A DNA stretch of 64,000 bases, taken from Streptomyces longisporoflavus (GTDB lineage Bacteria; Actinomycetota; Actinomycetes; Streptomycetales; Streptomycetaceae). The DNA is taken from the NCBI RefSeq assembly GCF_014649775.1, contig NZ_BMTR01000011.1:1-64000 (forward strand). Direction: 5' to 3'. Both the position numbers and the translations under genes were made by a program. This document shows positions 53,074-61,552 of the stretch, in pieces. The notes under the pieces were generated by a model. The model was not told the DNA's origin. It saw nothing but the letters and a program-made list of their open reading frames with translations, and made no database searches. Numbering within the stretch: the stretch's first letter is position 1; each line of letters opens with the position of its first letter.

Positions 53074-53277
53074 ATGGCAACTGGCACCGTTAAGTGGTTT
53101 AACTCGGAAAAGGGCTTCGGCTTCATCGAGCAGGACGGCGGCGGCCCCGACGTCTTCGCCCACTACTCGAACATCGCGTCCTCGGGCTTCCGTGAGCTCC
53201 TCGAGGGCCAGAAGGTCTCCTTCGACGTCACGCAGGGCCAGAAGGGCCTGCAGGCCGAGAACATCGTTCCGGCCTGA
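53074..53277 (+). CDS. Cold-shock protein (CspA family)
   Basis: The 67-aa single OB-fold (CSD) protein starts MATGTVKWFNSEKGFGFIEQ and contains RNP-1-like KGFGFI and RNP-2-like DVFAHYSNI. It ends GLQAENIVPA. It binds single-stranded RNA or DNA as an RNA chaperone. It has GAGGAG upstream, a long AT-rich leader (for this genome) with a terminator-like hairpin at 52939-52982, and a strong terminator after it. A DEAD-box helicase gene follows, a common functional partner for cold adaptation. Confidence 0.96.
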   Translation: MATGTVKWFNSEKGFGFIEQDGGGPDVFAHYSNIASSGFRELLEGQKVSFDVTQGQKGLQAENIVPA

Positions 53278-53300
53278 ACGTCTTAGCACGCGAACCTCAT

Positions 53301-53337
53301 AGCCGGGGCCCGCACCGGACTGGTGCGGGTCCCGGCT
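53301..53337 (+). terminator. Terminator after the cold-shock gene
   Basis: Arms 53301-53316 and 53322-53337 form a 16-bp stem with a single G-U pair and the 5-nt loop GGACT. It separates the cold-shock gene from the helicase gene. Confidence 0.8.
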
Positions 53338-53371
53338 TGTGCTGTCCCAAGGCCCAGGAAGGCATTTCCGT

Positions 53372-55039
53372 ATGAATCGCTCCGAACGCCCTGCGCGTCC
53401 TGCCCGCAGGCGCTCCACGAACGCACGCGGAAAGGCCCCGGTGACCGGCGGCGGCCAGGCGAGGGGTGCCGCAAAGAAGCCGGGCCGGCCCAAGGCGCGG
53501 CCCGTACAGGGCGAATTCGCCCTGCCCGAGAGCATCACCCCCGCACTGCCCGCGGTCGAGGCATTCGCCGACCTGGACATGCCCGAGGCCCTGCTCAAGA
53601 CGCTGGCCGCACAGGGGGTGACCGAGCCCTTCCCGATCCAGGCCGCCACCCTCCCCAACTCCCTCGCGGGCCGCGACATCCTCGGCCGCGGACGCACCGG
53701 CTCCGGCAAGACCCTCGCCTTCGGCCTCGCGCTCCTCGCCCGCACCGCGGGCCGCCGCGCCGAGCCGCGCTCGCCGCTCGCCCTGGTCCTGGTCCCCACG
53801 CGCGAGCTCGCACAGCAGGTGACGGACGCCCTCACGCCGTACGCCACGGCCGTGAACCTGCGCATGTCGACGGTCGTCGGCGGTCTCTCCATCGCCAAGC
53901 AGGCGGGCACGCTCCGCCGCGGCGCCGAGATCATGGTGGCGACCCCCGGACGTCTCAAGGACCTCATCGAGCGCGGCGACGCCGATCTCTCGCGGGTGCG
54001 CACGACGGTCCTCGACGAGGCCGACCAGATGGCCGACATGGGCTTCATGCCGCAGGTCACCGCGCTCCTGAAGCAGGTGGAGCAGGGCGGCCAGACGATG
54101 CTCTTCTCCGCGACGCTCGACAAGAACATCGACCGCCTGGTCCGGATGTTCCTGACGGACCCGGTCGTGCACTCGGTCGACCCGTCCGCGGGCGCCGTGA
54201 CGACGATGGAGCACCACGTCCTGTACGTGGCGGACGAGACCGACAAGAAGGCCGTCGCCCTGCGCATCGCCGCCCGCGAGGGCCGCGTGATCATGTTCCT
54301 GGACACCAAGCGCGCGGTGGACCGCTTCACCAAGCGGCTGCTCGCCAACGGTGTACGGGCCTCGGGGCTGCACGGCGGACGTTCGCAGCCGCAGCGCAAC
54401 CGGACCCTTGACCAGTTCAAGACCGGGCAGGTCACCGCGCTCGTCGCCACCAACGTGGCGGCCCGCGGCATCCACGTCGACGACCTCGACCTGGTCGTGA
54501 ACGTCGACCCGCCCACCGACCACAAGGACTACCTCCACCGCGGTGGGCGTACGGCGCGTGCCGGTGAGTCCGGCAGTGTCGTCACGCTCGTCCTGCCGGA
54601 CGAGAAGCGGGACATGACGCGGCTGATGTCCGACGCGGAGATCAGCCCGAACACGGCGCGGGTGAAGTCCACGGACGAGGAGCTCGCACGCATCACCGGC
54701 GCGCGGGAGCCGTCCGGGGTGCCGGTGGTCATCGAGGTCCCGCAGCAGCAGCAGGCTTCGCCGCAGCGCGGTCGGCGGGGGCGTCCCGCCGGGCAGGGCG
54801 GGGGACAGGGCGGGGGACAGCGCCGGGCTCGGCCGCAGGGGCAGTCCCAGTCGCAGTCGCAGGGCGGTAAGCCCGCCGCCGCGGGTGGCGGCCGTCCCGC
54901 CGCCGGCGGTGGTCGCCCCGCCTCGGGTGGCGGTCGTCCCGCCGCCGGCGGTGGTCGCCCCGTCGCGGGCAGCGGGAACGGCGGGGGGCGCGCCCGGCGC
55001 CGTCCCTCCGGTGGCGGTGCGGGGCGCAAGGCGGCTTAG
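53372..55039 (+). CDS. DEAD-box RNA helicase
   Basis: The 555-aa RecA-type helicase has the Q motif PFPIQAATLPNSL, motif I GRTGSGKTLAF, Ia PTRELAQQV, Ib TPGRLKDLI, II LDEADQM, III FSATLD, IV VIMFLDTKRA, V VATNVAARGIHVDDLD and VI HRGGRTARAG. A basic N-terminal extension (NRSERPARPARRRSTN) precedes the core. A ~110-residue C-terminal tail of Q-rich then GGGRPAAGGGRP repeats probably binds RNA non-specifically. ATG 53372 has AGGAAGG 9 nt upstream. The likely role is RNA remodelling or ribosome assembly at low temperature, given the cold-shock neighbour. Confidence 0.94.
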   Translation: MNRSERPARPARRRSTNARGKAPVTGGGQARGAAKKPGRPKARPVQGEFALPESITPALPAVEAFADLDMPEALLKTLAAQGVTEPFPIQAATLPNSLAGRDILGRGRTGSGKTLAFGLALLARTAGRRAEPRSPLALVLVPTRELAQQVTDALTPYATAVNLRMSTVVGGLSIAKQAGTLRRGAEIMVATPGRLKDLIERGDADLSRVRTTVLDEADQMADMGFMPQVTALLKQVEQGGQTMLFSATLDKNIDRLVRMFLTDPVVHSVDPSAGAVTTMEHHVLYVADETDKKAVALRIAAREGRVIMFLDTKRAVDRFTKRLLANGVRASGLHGGRSQPQRNRTLDQFKTGQVTALVATNVAARGIHVDDLDLVVNVDPPTDHKDYLHRGGRTARAGESGSVVTLVLPDEKRDMTRLMSDAEISPNTARVKSTDEELARITGAREPSGVPVVIEVPQQQQASPQRGRRGRPAGQGGGQGGGQRRARPQGQSQSQSQGGKPAAAGGGRPAAGGGRPASGGGRPAAGGGRPVAGSGNGGGRARRRPSGGGAGRKAA

Positions 55040-55096
55040 TGCTTGTGCTCGGCGGCGGGCCGGGTGCCAGGCCCCGCTGCCGGGTGCCGGGCCCCG

Positions 55097-55126
55097 CCGC
55101 CGGGCGGGCATCCTGATGCCCGGCGG
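55097..55126 (+). terminator. Hairpin after the DEAD-box helicase gene
   Basis: CCGCCGGGCGGGCAT pairs with ATGCCCGGCGG around the loop CCTG, with a small bulge. Three tandem TTCCGTTGYC 10-bp repeats follow at 55128-55157. Confidence 0.55.
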
Positions 55127-55127
55127 C

Positions 55128-55157
55128 TTCCGTTGCCTTCCGTTGTCTTCCGTTGCC
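55128..55157. repeat. Three tandem 10-bp TTCCGTTGYC repeats
   Basis: The units read TTCCGTTGCC, TTCCGTTGTC and TTCCGTTGCC head to tail in the spacer before the Cys-rich pentapeptide gene. Confidence 0.75.
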
Positions 55158-55211
55158 GAGCGGGCCTTTCCCGCCCGCCCGATACCCCGCGTCCAGTCCT
55201 GAGCGAACGGG

Positions 55212-56108
55212 ATGAACGACCTGATGTCCGAGAAGCAGCTCCGGCAGCCGTCGGAGCAGACCCGACAGCCGTCGCGCGAGCCTCAGTTGCTGCCCCTCGT
55301 CGGTGACGACCGGCAGGATCTGCGGGCCGACTGCGGGAGTTGCTTCGGGCTCTGCTGCGTCGCCCTCACCTTCGCCAAGTCAGCGGACTTCCCCGTCGAC
55401 AAGGCTGCCGGCACGCCCTGCGCCAACCTCCGGCAGGACTTCGGGTGCGGCATCCACCAGGACCTGCGCCAGAAGGGCTTCTCGGGCTGCACGGTCTACG
55501 ACTGCTTCGGCGCGGGCCAGAAGGTCTCGCAGACCACGTACGGCGGAACCGACTGGCGGCAGGACCCGGACAGTGCCCGCCAGATGTTCGACGTCTTCCC
55601 GGTGATGCGTCAACTCCACGAACTGCTCTGGTACTTGACCGAGGCGATCGCCCTGCCGGAGGCCCGCCCGATCGGTGCCGAGCTCCGGCGCGCCCTGGAC
55701 AGGACAGAGGACCTCACCCGGGGCGCCCCCGCCGACGTGGCCGGAACGGACGTGGCCGCACACCGTGAGGACGTCAACGTCCTGCTGCTGCGGACCAGCG
55801 AACTCGTGCGCGCGGACATCCGCCGGAAGAAGAAGGACCGCCGGGGAGCGGACCTGTTCGGCGCCCGCCTCAAGGGCGCCGACCTCCGGGGCGTCACCCT
55901 CCGCGGCGCCTACCTCATCGCCGCCGACCTCCGTGGCGCCGACCTCCGCAGGGCCGATCTGATCGGTGCGGACCTCCGGGACGCGGACCTGCGGGGCGCG
56001 GACCTCACGGGCAGCATCTTCCTGACCCAGTCCCAGGTGAACGCGGCGAAGGGCGACGCCGCGACGAAACTCCCGCCGGCCCTCGCGCGCCCCGCGCACT
56101 GGAGCTAG
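55212..56108 (+). CDS. Cys-rich / pentapeptide-repeat fusion protein
   Basis: The 298-aa protein has two parts. Residues about 40-110 contain many cysteines in a CGSCFGLCC, TPCANL, FGCGIHQDL and GCTVYDCFGAGQ arrangement that looks like a zinc or Fe-S binding site of the YkgJ type. Residues about 210-275 are A(D/N)LxG pentapeptide repeats (GADLRGVTLRGAYL, GADLRRADLIGADL, GADLTGSIF) forming a right-handed quadrilateral helix. A helical linker joins them. It is cytoplasmic by sequence and its function is unknown. ATG 55212 or 55224 may be the start. Confidence 0.85.
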   Translation: MNDLMSEKQLRQPSEQTRQPSREPQLLPLVGDDRQDLRADCGSCFGLCCVALTFAKSADFPVDKAAGTPCANLRQDFGCGIHQDLRQKGFSGCTVYDCFGAGQKVSQTTYGGTDWRQDPDSARQMFDVFPVMRQLHELLWYLTEAIALPEARPIGAELRRALDRTEDLTRGAPADVAGTDVAAHREDVNVLLLRTSELVRADIRRKKKDRRGADLFGARLKGADLRGVTLRGAYLIAADLRGADLRRADLIGADLRDADLRGADLTGSIFLTQSQVNAAKGDAATKLPPALARPAHWS

Positions 56109-56135
56109 CCGGGCAGGGCGCGTGCCCCCGTGCTT

Positions 56136-57071
56136 CTACGTGTCGCACTCAAGCACCGACCGGCACAGCGTGCACCGCGCCCGCATCCGCCCCCGCACGG
56201 GCAGCCTGATCCGCTGCCGGCACGTGGGGCAGGGGAACGAGACCCGCAGCGGCACAGAACCGCCCGACGGGCCGCGCGGGACCCCGCCCGACTCGCGGGA
56301 GAACGAGTACGCCCCGTCGCGGGACCCCGGCCCCGCTCCACCGGAGCCATGCTCCAGCGCGTAACGCCGGTCCTTCGCGTACCGCCGTCGTCCCGCCCAC
56401 CCCGCCGCCGTCAGCGGTGGCTGCTGTTCGTCGCGCCTGGCCTGCGCGAGGCCCTTCGTATAGGCGGAGTACGCCTGCGGGCTGGTGAACCAGGTCTCCG
56501 GCGCCTCACCGAAGGCGAAGGCCCGCTTGGCGAGTACGTACCCGAACTCCTCCGGCGTCAGATAGCCGAGCTTCTGTGACGAGGCGCTGTCCTCCCGGTA
56601 GGCGTCCAGGAGGAGCCATCCGGCCCCGAGGTAGGCGGTGGCGGTGTCCGTGAGGATCTCGTTGTCGCGGGTGCCGGAGAACGCCAGATCGAGACGGTGC
56701 AGGTAGACGTGCATGATCTCGTGGGCGAGCGCCGCGCCGATGTCCCTGCGATGTGTACGGAAGCGGTCGTTGAGCTCGATGAAGTACTCGGGCCCCGCGG
56801 TGAGTTCGACGTTCGCCGCGTGCTCCATCTCGCGGAAGCTGACGATCACGCGGGCGTCCGGCAGCCGGAGGTGGCGCACCATCTCGCGCGCCACCCGCTG
56901 CACGCCCAGATGCAGGTCGTCCTGGTCGGAGAAGGCGACGTCGGCGGGCGCGATGCTGGTCTCGAAGGTGTGGACGGTGTCGTACGACAGGCGTTTGTAG
57001 AGCGCGGTGATCGCGGAGCGCACCGTCTCCAGGTGGGGGTAGCCGTGCACCACCGGGCCGCCGTCCGACAT
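56136..57071 (-). CDS. HExxH zinc metallopeptidase-like protein with C-terminal zinc ribbon
   Basis: The 311-aa protein has the motif ALAHEIMHVYLHRLDL (HExxH) near residue 105 and a downstream Asp/Glu-rich segment DNEILTDTATAYLGAGWLL that could give the third ligand. No signal peptide or membrane span is present, so it is probably cytoplasmic. The C-terminus holds two CxxC pairs (CPTCRQ and CTLCRS) forming a zinc ribbon. ATG 57071 follows a run of G residues. The substrate is unknown, and the family was not recognised beyond the HExxH signature. Confidence 0.8.
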   Translation of the reverse strand: MSDGGPVVHGYPHLETVRSAITALYKRLSYDTVHTFETSIAPADVAFSDQDDLHLGVQRVAREMVRHLRLPDARVIVSFREMEHAANVELTAGPEYFIELNDRFRTHRRDIGAALAHEIMHVYLHRLDLAFSGTRDNEILTDTATAYLGAGWLLLDAYREDSASSQKLGYLTPEEFGYVLAKRAFAFGEAPETWFTSPQAYSAYTKGLAQARRDEQQPPLTAAGWAGRRRYAKDRRYALEHGSGGAGPGSRDGAYSFSRESGGVPRGPSGGSVPLRVSFPCPTCRQRIRLPVRGRMRARCTLCRSVLECDT

Positions 57072-57384
57072 GTGCGCCCCCCCCAGAAGACCGTTCGGCT
57101 CGCCTCGGCCGTCATGGCGGGATTGCCGCCATGGCCGGGCGAGTTGCCGCGATTCGGCGCAACTCGGTTCCACTGTAGGGCCCTTCGCCCCGCCAGGAAC
57201 CTGTCCGCTCACAGCCCCGTGGCCGAAAACCGCCCCTTGCTCTATGCGGACACTGATCTCCATAATCCGCAACAACGCATTGGCGGGCGCATGCCATTCT
57301 CGTGCTTTCGCGGGGAGGGGATGGGTCCGCGCAAGCGTGCAACCCCCCACGAACCCCCCACGACCCCCCACGAAGGGACACCCG

Positions 57385-58182
57385 TTGAACACCAAGCTGC
57401 GTGGAGTCAAGAGAGCCGCCACCCTCGGTGCCATCGCCCTCGCCTGTGTCAGTCTCCAGCCCGTGGCCGCCTCCGCGGCCCCGCACCCCGGCCCCGTTCC
57501 GGGTGAGCGCGTGGTCGGCGGTACCCCCGCCGAGCAGGGCGAATTCCCGTTCATGGTCCGTCTGTCGATGGGCTGCGGCGGCGCGCTCTACGCCAAGGAC
57601 GTCGTCCTGACCGCCGCCCACTGCGTGGACGGCTCCGGCGACAACACGAGCATCACCGCCACCGGTGGCGTCGTGGACCTGGAGAGCCCGGACGCGATCA
57701 CCGTGAAGTCCACGAAGGTCCTCCAGGCGCCGGGTTACGACGGCAAGGGCAAGGACTGGGCGCTCATCAAGCTCGAGAAGCCGATCGACCAGCCCACGCT
57801 GAAGATCGCCAAGGACACCAAGTACAACGAGGGTGACTTCACCATCGCCGGCTGGGGCGCCGACAAGGAAGGCGGCGAGCAGCAGCGCCACCTGCTCAAG
57901 GCGACGGTGCCGTTCATCAGCGACGCGGACTGCGAAGCCGCGTACGGCAACGACCTCACGCCCGGCGAGGAGCTCTGCGCCGGCAACCTGGCGGAGGGCG
58001 GCACGGACACCTGCCAGGGCGACTCCGGCGGCCCCATGTTCCGCAAGGACGAGGCCGGCGAGTACATCCAGGTGGGCATCGTCAGCTGGGGCAACGGCTG
58101 CGCGCGCCCCAAGTTCCCCGGCGTCTACACCGAGGTGTCGACGTTCGCCGGTGACATAGAGAAGGCGGCATCGGAGCTCTGA
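57385..58182 (+). CDS. Secreted trypsin-like serine protease (S1)
   Basis: The 265-aa product has a signal peptide (LRGVKRAATLGAIALACVSL), a short propeptide and the mature start VVGGTPAEQGEFPFMV. The catalytic triad is LTAAHC (His), DWALIKL (Asp) and CQGDSGGPMF (Ser), with Asp in the S1 pocket region (TDTCQGDS), so Lys/Arg specificity is expected. It closely resembles Streptomyces griseus trypsin from memory. The only start with a ribosome binding site (AAGGGA, 7 nt) and a proper signal peptide is TTG 57385. A hairpin terminator follows at 58194-58229. Confidence 0.92.
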   Translation: MNTKLRGVKRAATLGAIALACVSLQPVAASAAPHPGPVPGERVVGGTPAEQGEFPFMVRLSMGCGGALYAKDVVLTAAHCVDGSGDNTSITATGGVVDLESPDAITVKSTKVLQAPGYDGKGKDWALIKLEKPIDQPTLKIAKDTKYNEGDFTIAGWGADKEGGEQQRHLLKATVPFISDADCEAAYGNDLTPGEELCAGNLAEGGTDTCQGDSGGPMFRKDEAGEYIQVGIVSWGNGCARPKFPGVYTEVSTFAGDIEKAASEL

Positions 58183-58193
58183 GGCTCGCCGAC

Positions 58194-58229
58194 GCGGGGC
58201 CGGACCGGGTACTCCTGGTCCGGCCCCGC
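58194..58229 (+). terminator. Terminator after the trypsin gene
   Basis: A perfect 13-bp inverted repeat (GCGGGGCCGGACC and GGTCCGGCCCCGC) surrounds a 10-nt loop, 11 nt after the stop codon. Confidence 0.85.
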
Positions 58230-58379
58230 TGCACGCTCGGAGAGTCTTTGTGGCTACCCGACCGGCCCGGCAGCCGGGACCCGCGTTAGTCCAAGTCCTG
58301 CCACCCCTTTGTCCATGGGCGTACAACTGCTCCCCGGCGCAGGGTGACCGCACCGAGATCCGTCCCACGGAGGGGTGCC

Positions 58380-61300
58380 ATGCAGCCGTCAGACACGTCC
58401 GGTCCGAGCCGCAGAGCCGTAGTCGCCACGGGCGCGCTCGCCGGGGTCGGCGCAGCCGTCGGCCTCGGGGGAGCCGCAACCGCTTCGGCGAGGCCGGCCG
58501 CGGCGGGCGAAGCCGTACTCCGCTCCGCCGACCTGGAAGTGCGCGTCGCCACCGACTTCCCCCGCGTCATCTCGTACACGGACCGCACCGCCCGTGCGGT
58601 CCTGTACGCGCAGTCGGAAACCGTCACCACGCTCCTGGTGGACGACGTGACGCACACCCCGAAGGTCACCGTCACCGACCAGGGGGCCGACCGCATCGAG
58701 TACGTCCTGACCCTCGGCGGCGGCACCACCATCACCGTCGAGATCGCCCTGAAGGGCCGCCGTCTGCACTGGCGCGTCACGGAGATCGACGACACCGACG
58801 CCCTGCGCGTCGGCACCCTGCGTATCCCCGGCCTCGCCCTGCTCTCCGTGCGCAGCGACCAGCCCGGCGCCGCTCTCCTCGCCGCCAGGATCCAGCTGGA
58901 CAAGGCCAAGAGCGGGGACACCGAGGTCAGGCCGCGCCCGGACACCCCGGCGCAGGCGGCCACCGGATGCGCCTACGCCGTCGTCGCGCACGACGCGCTC
59001 GGCGGCGCCGTCGAGACCAACACCGTCTACGACAAGCCCACCAGCGAGGCCGGAACCACCTGGGACAACGGCAGGCTCTGGCGGGAGACCGTCAGGAAGA
59101 ACGGCTACGTGGAGGCCCGCCTCACCCCCGGCCAGTGGACGCACCGCGCGGCCACCGCCGCCGCCGACGACACCGAGCCCCTCCCGTACGCCACCGTCGT
59201 CGTCACCGGCGACCGCAACGGCGACGGCAAGGTCGACTGGCAGGACGCCGCCATCGCGTTCCGCGACATCATGGTGCAGCCCCTCGGCGCCGACGAGCAG
59301 CACCTGCGCGTCGTCCCGCACATCCCCTTCAACTTCGCCTCGCAGGCCACGAACCCGTTCCTCGCCACCCTCGACAACGTCAAGCGGATCCACCTGGCCA
59401 CGGACGGCCTGCGGCAGTACACGCTGCTCAAGGGCTATCAGTCCGAGGGCCACGACTCCGCGCACCCCGACTACGCGGGCAACTACAACACGCGCGCGGG
59501 CGGACTCGACGACCTCAACACCCTGGTCAGGGAAGGCAAGAAGTGGAACAGCGACTTCAGTGTGCACGTGAATGCCACGGAGTCCTATCCCGTCGCGAAC
59601 GCCTTCTCCGAAAAGCTCGTCGACAAGGCCGACGAGCAGTGGGACTGGCTGGATCAGAGCTACCGCATCGATCAGCGCCGCGACCTGGTTTCCGGCGATA
59701 TCGTCAAGCGGTTCGCCGACTTGCGGGACGACGCCGACGGAGCCCTCAATGCCCTCTACATCGATGTTTTCCGCGAATCGGGATGGACGTCCGACCGGCT
59801 CCAGCGCGCCCTGCGGAAACAGGGCTGGATCGTCACCAGCGAGTGGGGGCACGGCTTCGAGCGCTCCTCCGTCTGGTCCCACTGGGCGACGGAACCGGAT
59901 TACGGGCCTGACACGTCGCGAGGCATCAATTCGCGGCTGATCCGCTTCATCCGGAACCACCAGAAGGACGTCTTCGCCGACAAATGGCCGACCCTTCTGG
60001 GCATTGCCCGCATGGGAAACTTCGAAGGGTGGGTCGGAAAGACCGACTGGGCCTATTTCTACGACCTGATCTGGACCGACTCGCTGCCCGCCAAATATCT
60101 CCAGGCCCACCCCATCAAGTCCTGGGGCGAGCACGAGATCAGTTTCTTCGGCGAGGGCGCGACAAAGGTCTCGGACACCGGCGGCACCCGCAGGATCGTG
60201 ACCGACGGCCGCGTCGTCTACGACGGGGGGAACTACCTGCTCCCCTGGGAGCCGCGCAAGGCCACCGATCCCGGCAAGCTCTACCACTACAGCCCCAAGG
60301 GCGGGAAGACGACCTGGGAGCTGCCGCGCGGCTGGTCCAAGCTCCGCAGGGCCGCGCTCTACCGGCTCACCGACCAAGGCCGGGTCTTCGCCGGCGACGT
60401 CCCGGTGCGCGGCGGCAAGGTGACCCTCGACGCCAAGGCCGGGCAGCCCTACGTCCTCTACCGCACCCGTACCGCCGCCGTGCCCGACCCCGACTGGGGA
60501 CAAGGCACCCCGCTGCACGACCCGGGCTTCAACTCCGGTTCCCTGCACGGCTGGCAGGTCTCCGGCCCCGCCTCCGTCGTCCTCAGCAAACTCGGCGACC
60601 ACGAACTGGTCGTCGCGCCGGGCGGCAAGGCGGCCGTCGGCCAGCGCCTGCGCCGCCTGAAGGCAGGCTCGTACGTCGCCTCCGTACAGGTCGAGGTCGG
60701 GGAGAAGGCCGGCGAGGAGCGGAAGGCCGCCCTGGAGGTGCGCACCGCCGACGGCGTCACCGCCGCCAACTGGACGCGGACCTCCACCGCAGGCAACTAC
60801 GTGGCGGCCGACCGCAAGCACGGCACACGTTTCCAGCGGATGTTCGTGCCCTTCACCGTGCCCGACGGCGGCGGCCCCGCGGAACTGACGCTCCGGGCCG
60901 ACGCGGGCCACGCGCGCGTGCGCTTCGACAACGTGCGCATCGTCTCCCGCGCGCGTGCCGCCGCCCCGGCCGGGGGCAGCATCGTCTCCGAGGACTTCGA
61001 GCGGGTGCCGCAGGGGTGGGGGCCCTTCGTGAAGGGCGACGCGGGGGACGTCACCGATCCGCGTACGCACATCGCGCAGCGGCACGCGCCGTTCACGCAG
61101 CGCGGCTGGAACGGCAAGGCCATCGACGACGTCATCGACGGCGGGCAGTCCCTCAAGTCCCGCGGCGAGAACAAGGGGCTCGTCTACCGCACCGTCCCGC
61201 ACACCGCCCGCTTCGAGCCCGGCAAGCGCTACCGCGTCTCCTTCCGGTACGAGAACGAGAAGGCGGGGCAGTACGCGTGGATCACCGCCGTCGACGAGCC

Positions 61301-61472
61301 CGCGGCCCGCGAGACCGACCGCAAGGAGCTGCCCGTCGCGACCGAACCCACCACCCTGGCCTACGAGTTCACCGCCCCCGCCGAGGGCGAGGCATGGGTC
61401 GGGCTGCGCAAGACCGGTGACGACGGCACCGCGGAGTTCGTCCTCGACGCCTTCGAGGTGCGCGAGATCTGA
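58380..61472 (+). CDS. Secreted GH101 endo-alpha-N-acetylgalactosaminidase
   Basis: The 1,030-aa enzyme has a twin-arginine signal (SRRAVVATGALAG) and a GH101 catalytic part. It would release Gal-beta-1,3-GalNAc from mucin-type O-glycoproteins. The probable nucleophile is Asp462 in LYIDVF and the probable acid/base is Glu488 in TSEWGHG, by analogy with pneumococcal GH101. An EF-hand-like calcium loop DRNGDGKVDWQD lies near residue 280. Two C-terminal beta-sandwich modules (about 700-850 and 870-1030) look carbohydrate-binding. ATG 58380 has ACGGAGGGG 5 nt upstream. The middle third uses more A/T in third positions than the flanks. Confidence 0.9.
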   Translation: MQPSDTSGPSRRAVVATGALAGVGAAVGLGGAATASARPAAAGEAVLRSADLEVRVATDFPRVISYTDRTARAVLYAQSETVTTLLVDDVTHTPKVTVTDQGADRIEYVLTLGGGTTITVEIALKGRRLHWRVTEIDDTDALRVGTLRIPGLALLSVRSDQPGAALLAARIQLDKAKSGDTEVRPRPDTPAQAATGCAYAVVAHDALGGAVETNTVYDKPTSEAGTTWDNGRLWRETVRKNGYVEARLTPGQWTHRAATAAADDTEPLPYATVVVTGDRNGDGKVDWQDAAIAFRDIMVQPLGADEQHLRVVPHIPFNFASQATNPFLATLDNVKRIHLATDGLRQYTLLKGYQSEGHDSAHPDYAGNYNTRAGGLDDLNTLVREGKKWNSDFSVHVNATESYPVANAFSEKLVDKADEQWDWLDQSYRIDQRRDLVSGDIVKRFADLRDDADGALNALYIDVFRESGWTSDRLQRALRKQGWIVTSEWGHGFERSSVWSHWATEPDYGPDTSRGINSRLIRFIRNHQKDVFADKWPTLLGIARMGNFEGWVGKTDWAYFYDLIWTDSLPAKYLQAHPIKSWGEHEISFFGEGATKVSDTGGTRRIVTDGRVVYDGGNYLLPWEPRKATDPGKLYHYSPKGGKTTWELPRGWSKLRRAALYRLTDQGRVFAGDVPVRGGKVTLDAKAGQPYVLYRTRTAAVPDPDWGQGTPLHDPGFNSGSLHGWQVSGPASVVLSKLGDHELVVAPGGKAAVGQRLRRLKAGSYVASVQVEVGEKAGEERKAALEVRTADGVTAANWTRTSTAGNYVAADRKHGTRFQRMFVPFTVPDGGGPAELTLRADAGHARVRFDNVRIVSRARAAAPAGGSIVSEDFERVPQGWGPFVKGDAGDVTDPRTHIAQRHAPFTQRGWNGKAIDDVIDGGQSLKSRGENKGLVYRTVPHTARFEPGKRYRVSFRYENEKAGQYAWITAVDEPAARETDRKELPVATEPTTLAYEFTAPAEGEAWVGLRKTGDDGTAEFVLDAFEVREI

Positions 61473-61514
61473 GGGGCCGGCCAAGGAGCCCTGTCCCGTC
61501 AAGGAGCCCCGCCC

Positions 61515-61546
61515 CGCCGGAGAGGCCGCTCACAGCCTCTCCGGCG
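61515..61546. terminator. Bidirectional terminator between GH101 and GH35 genes
   Basis: A perfect 12-bp inverted repeat (CGCCGGAGAGGC and GCCTCTCCGGCG) with the 8-nt loop CGCTCACA lies between convergent stops. Confidence 0.85.
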
Positions 61547-61552
61547 GACCGC

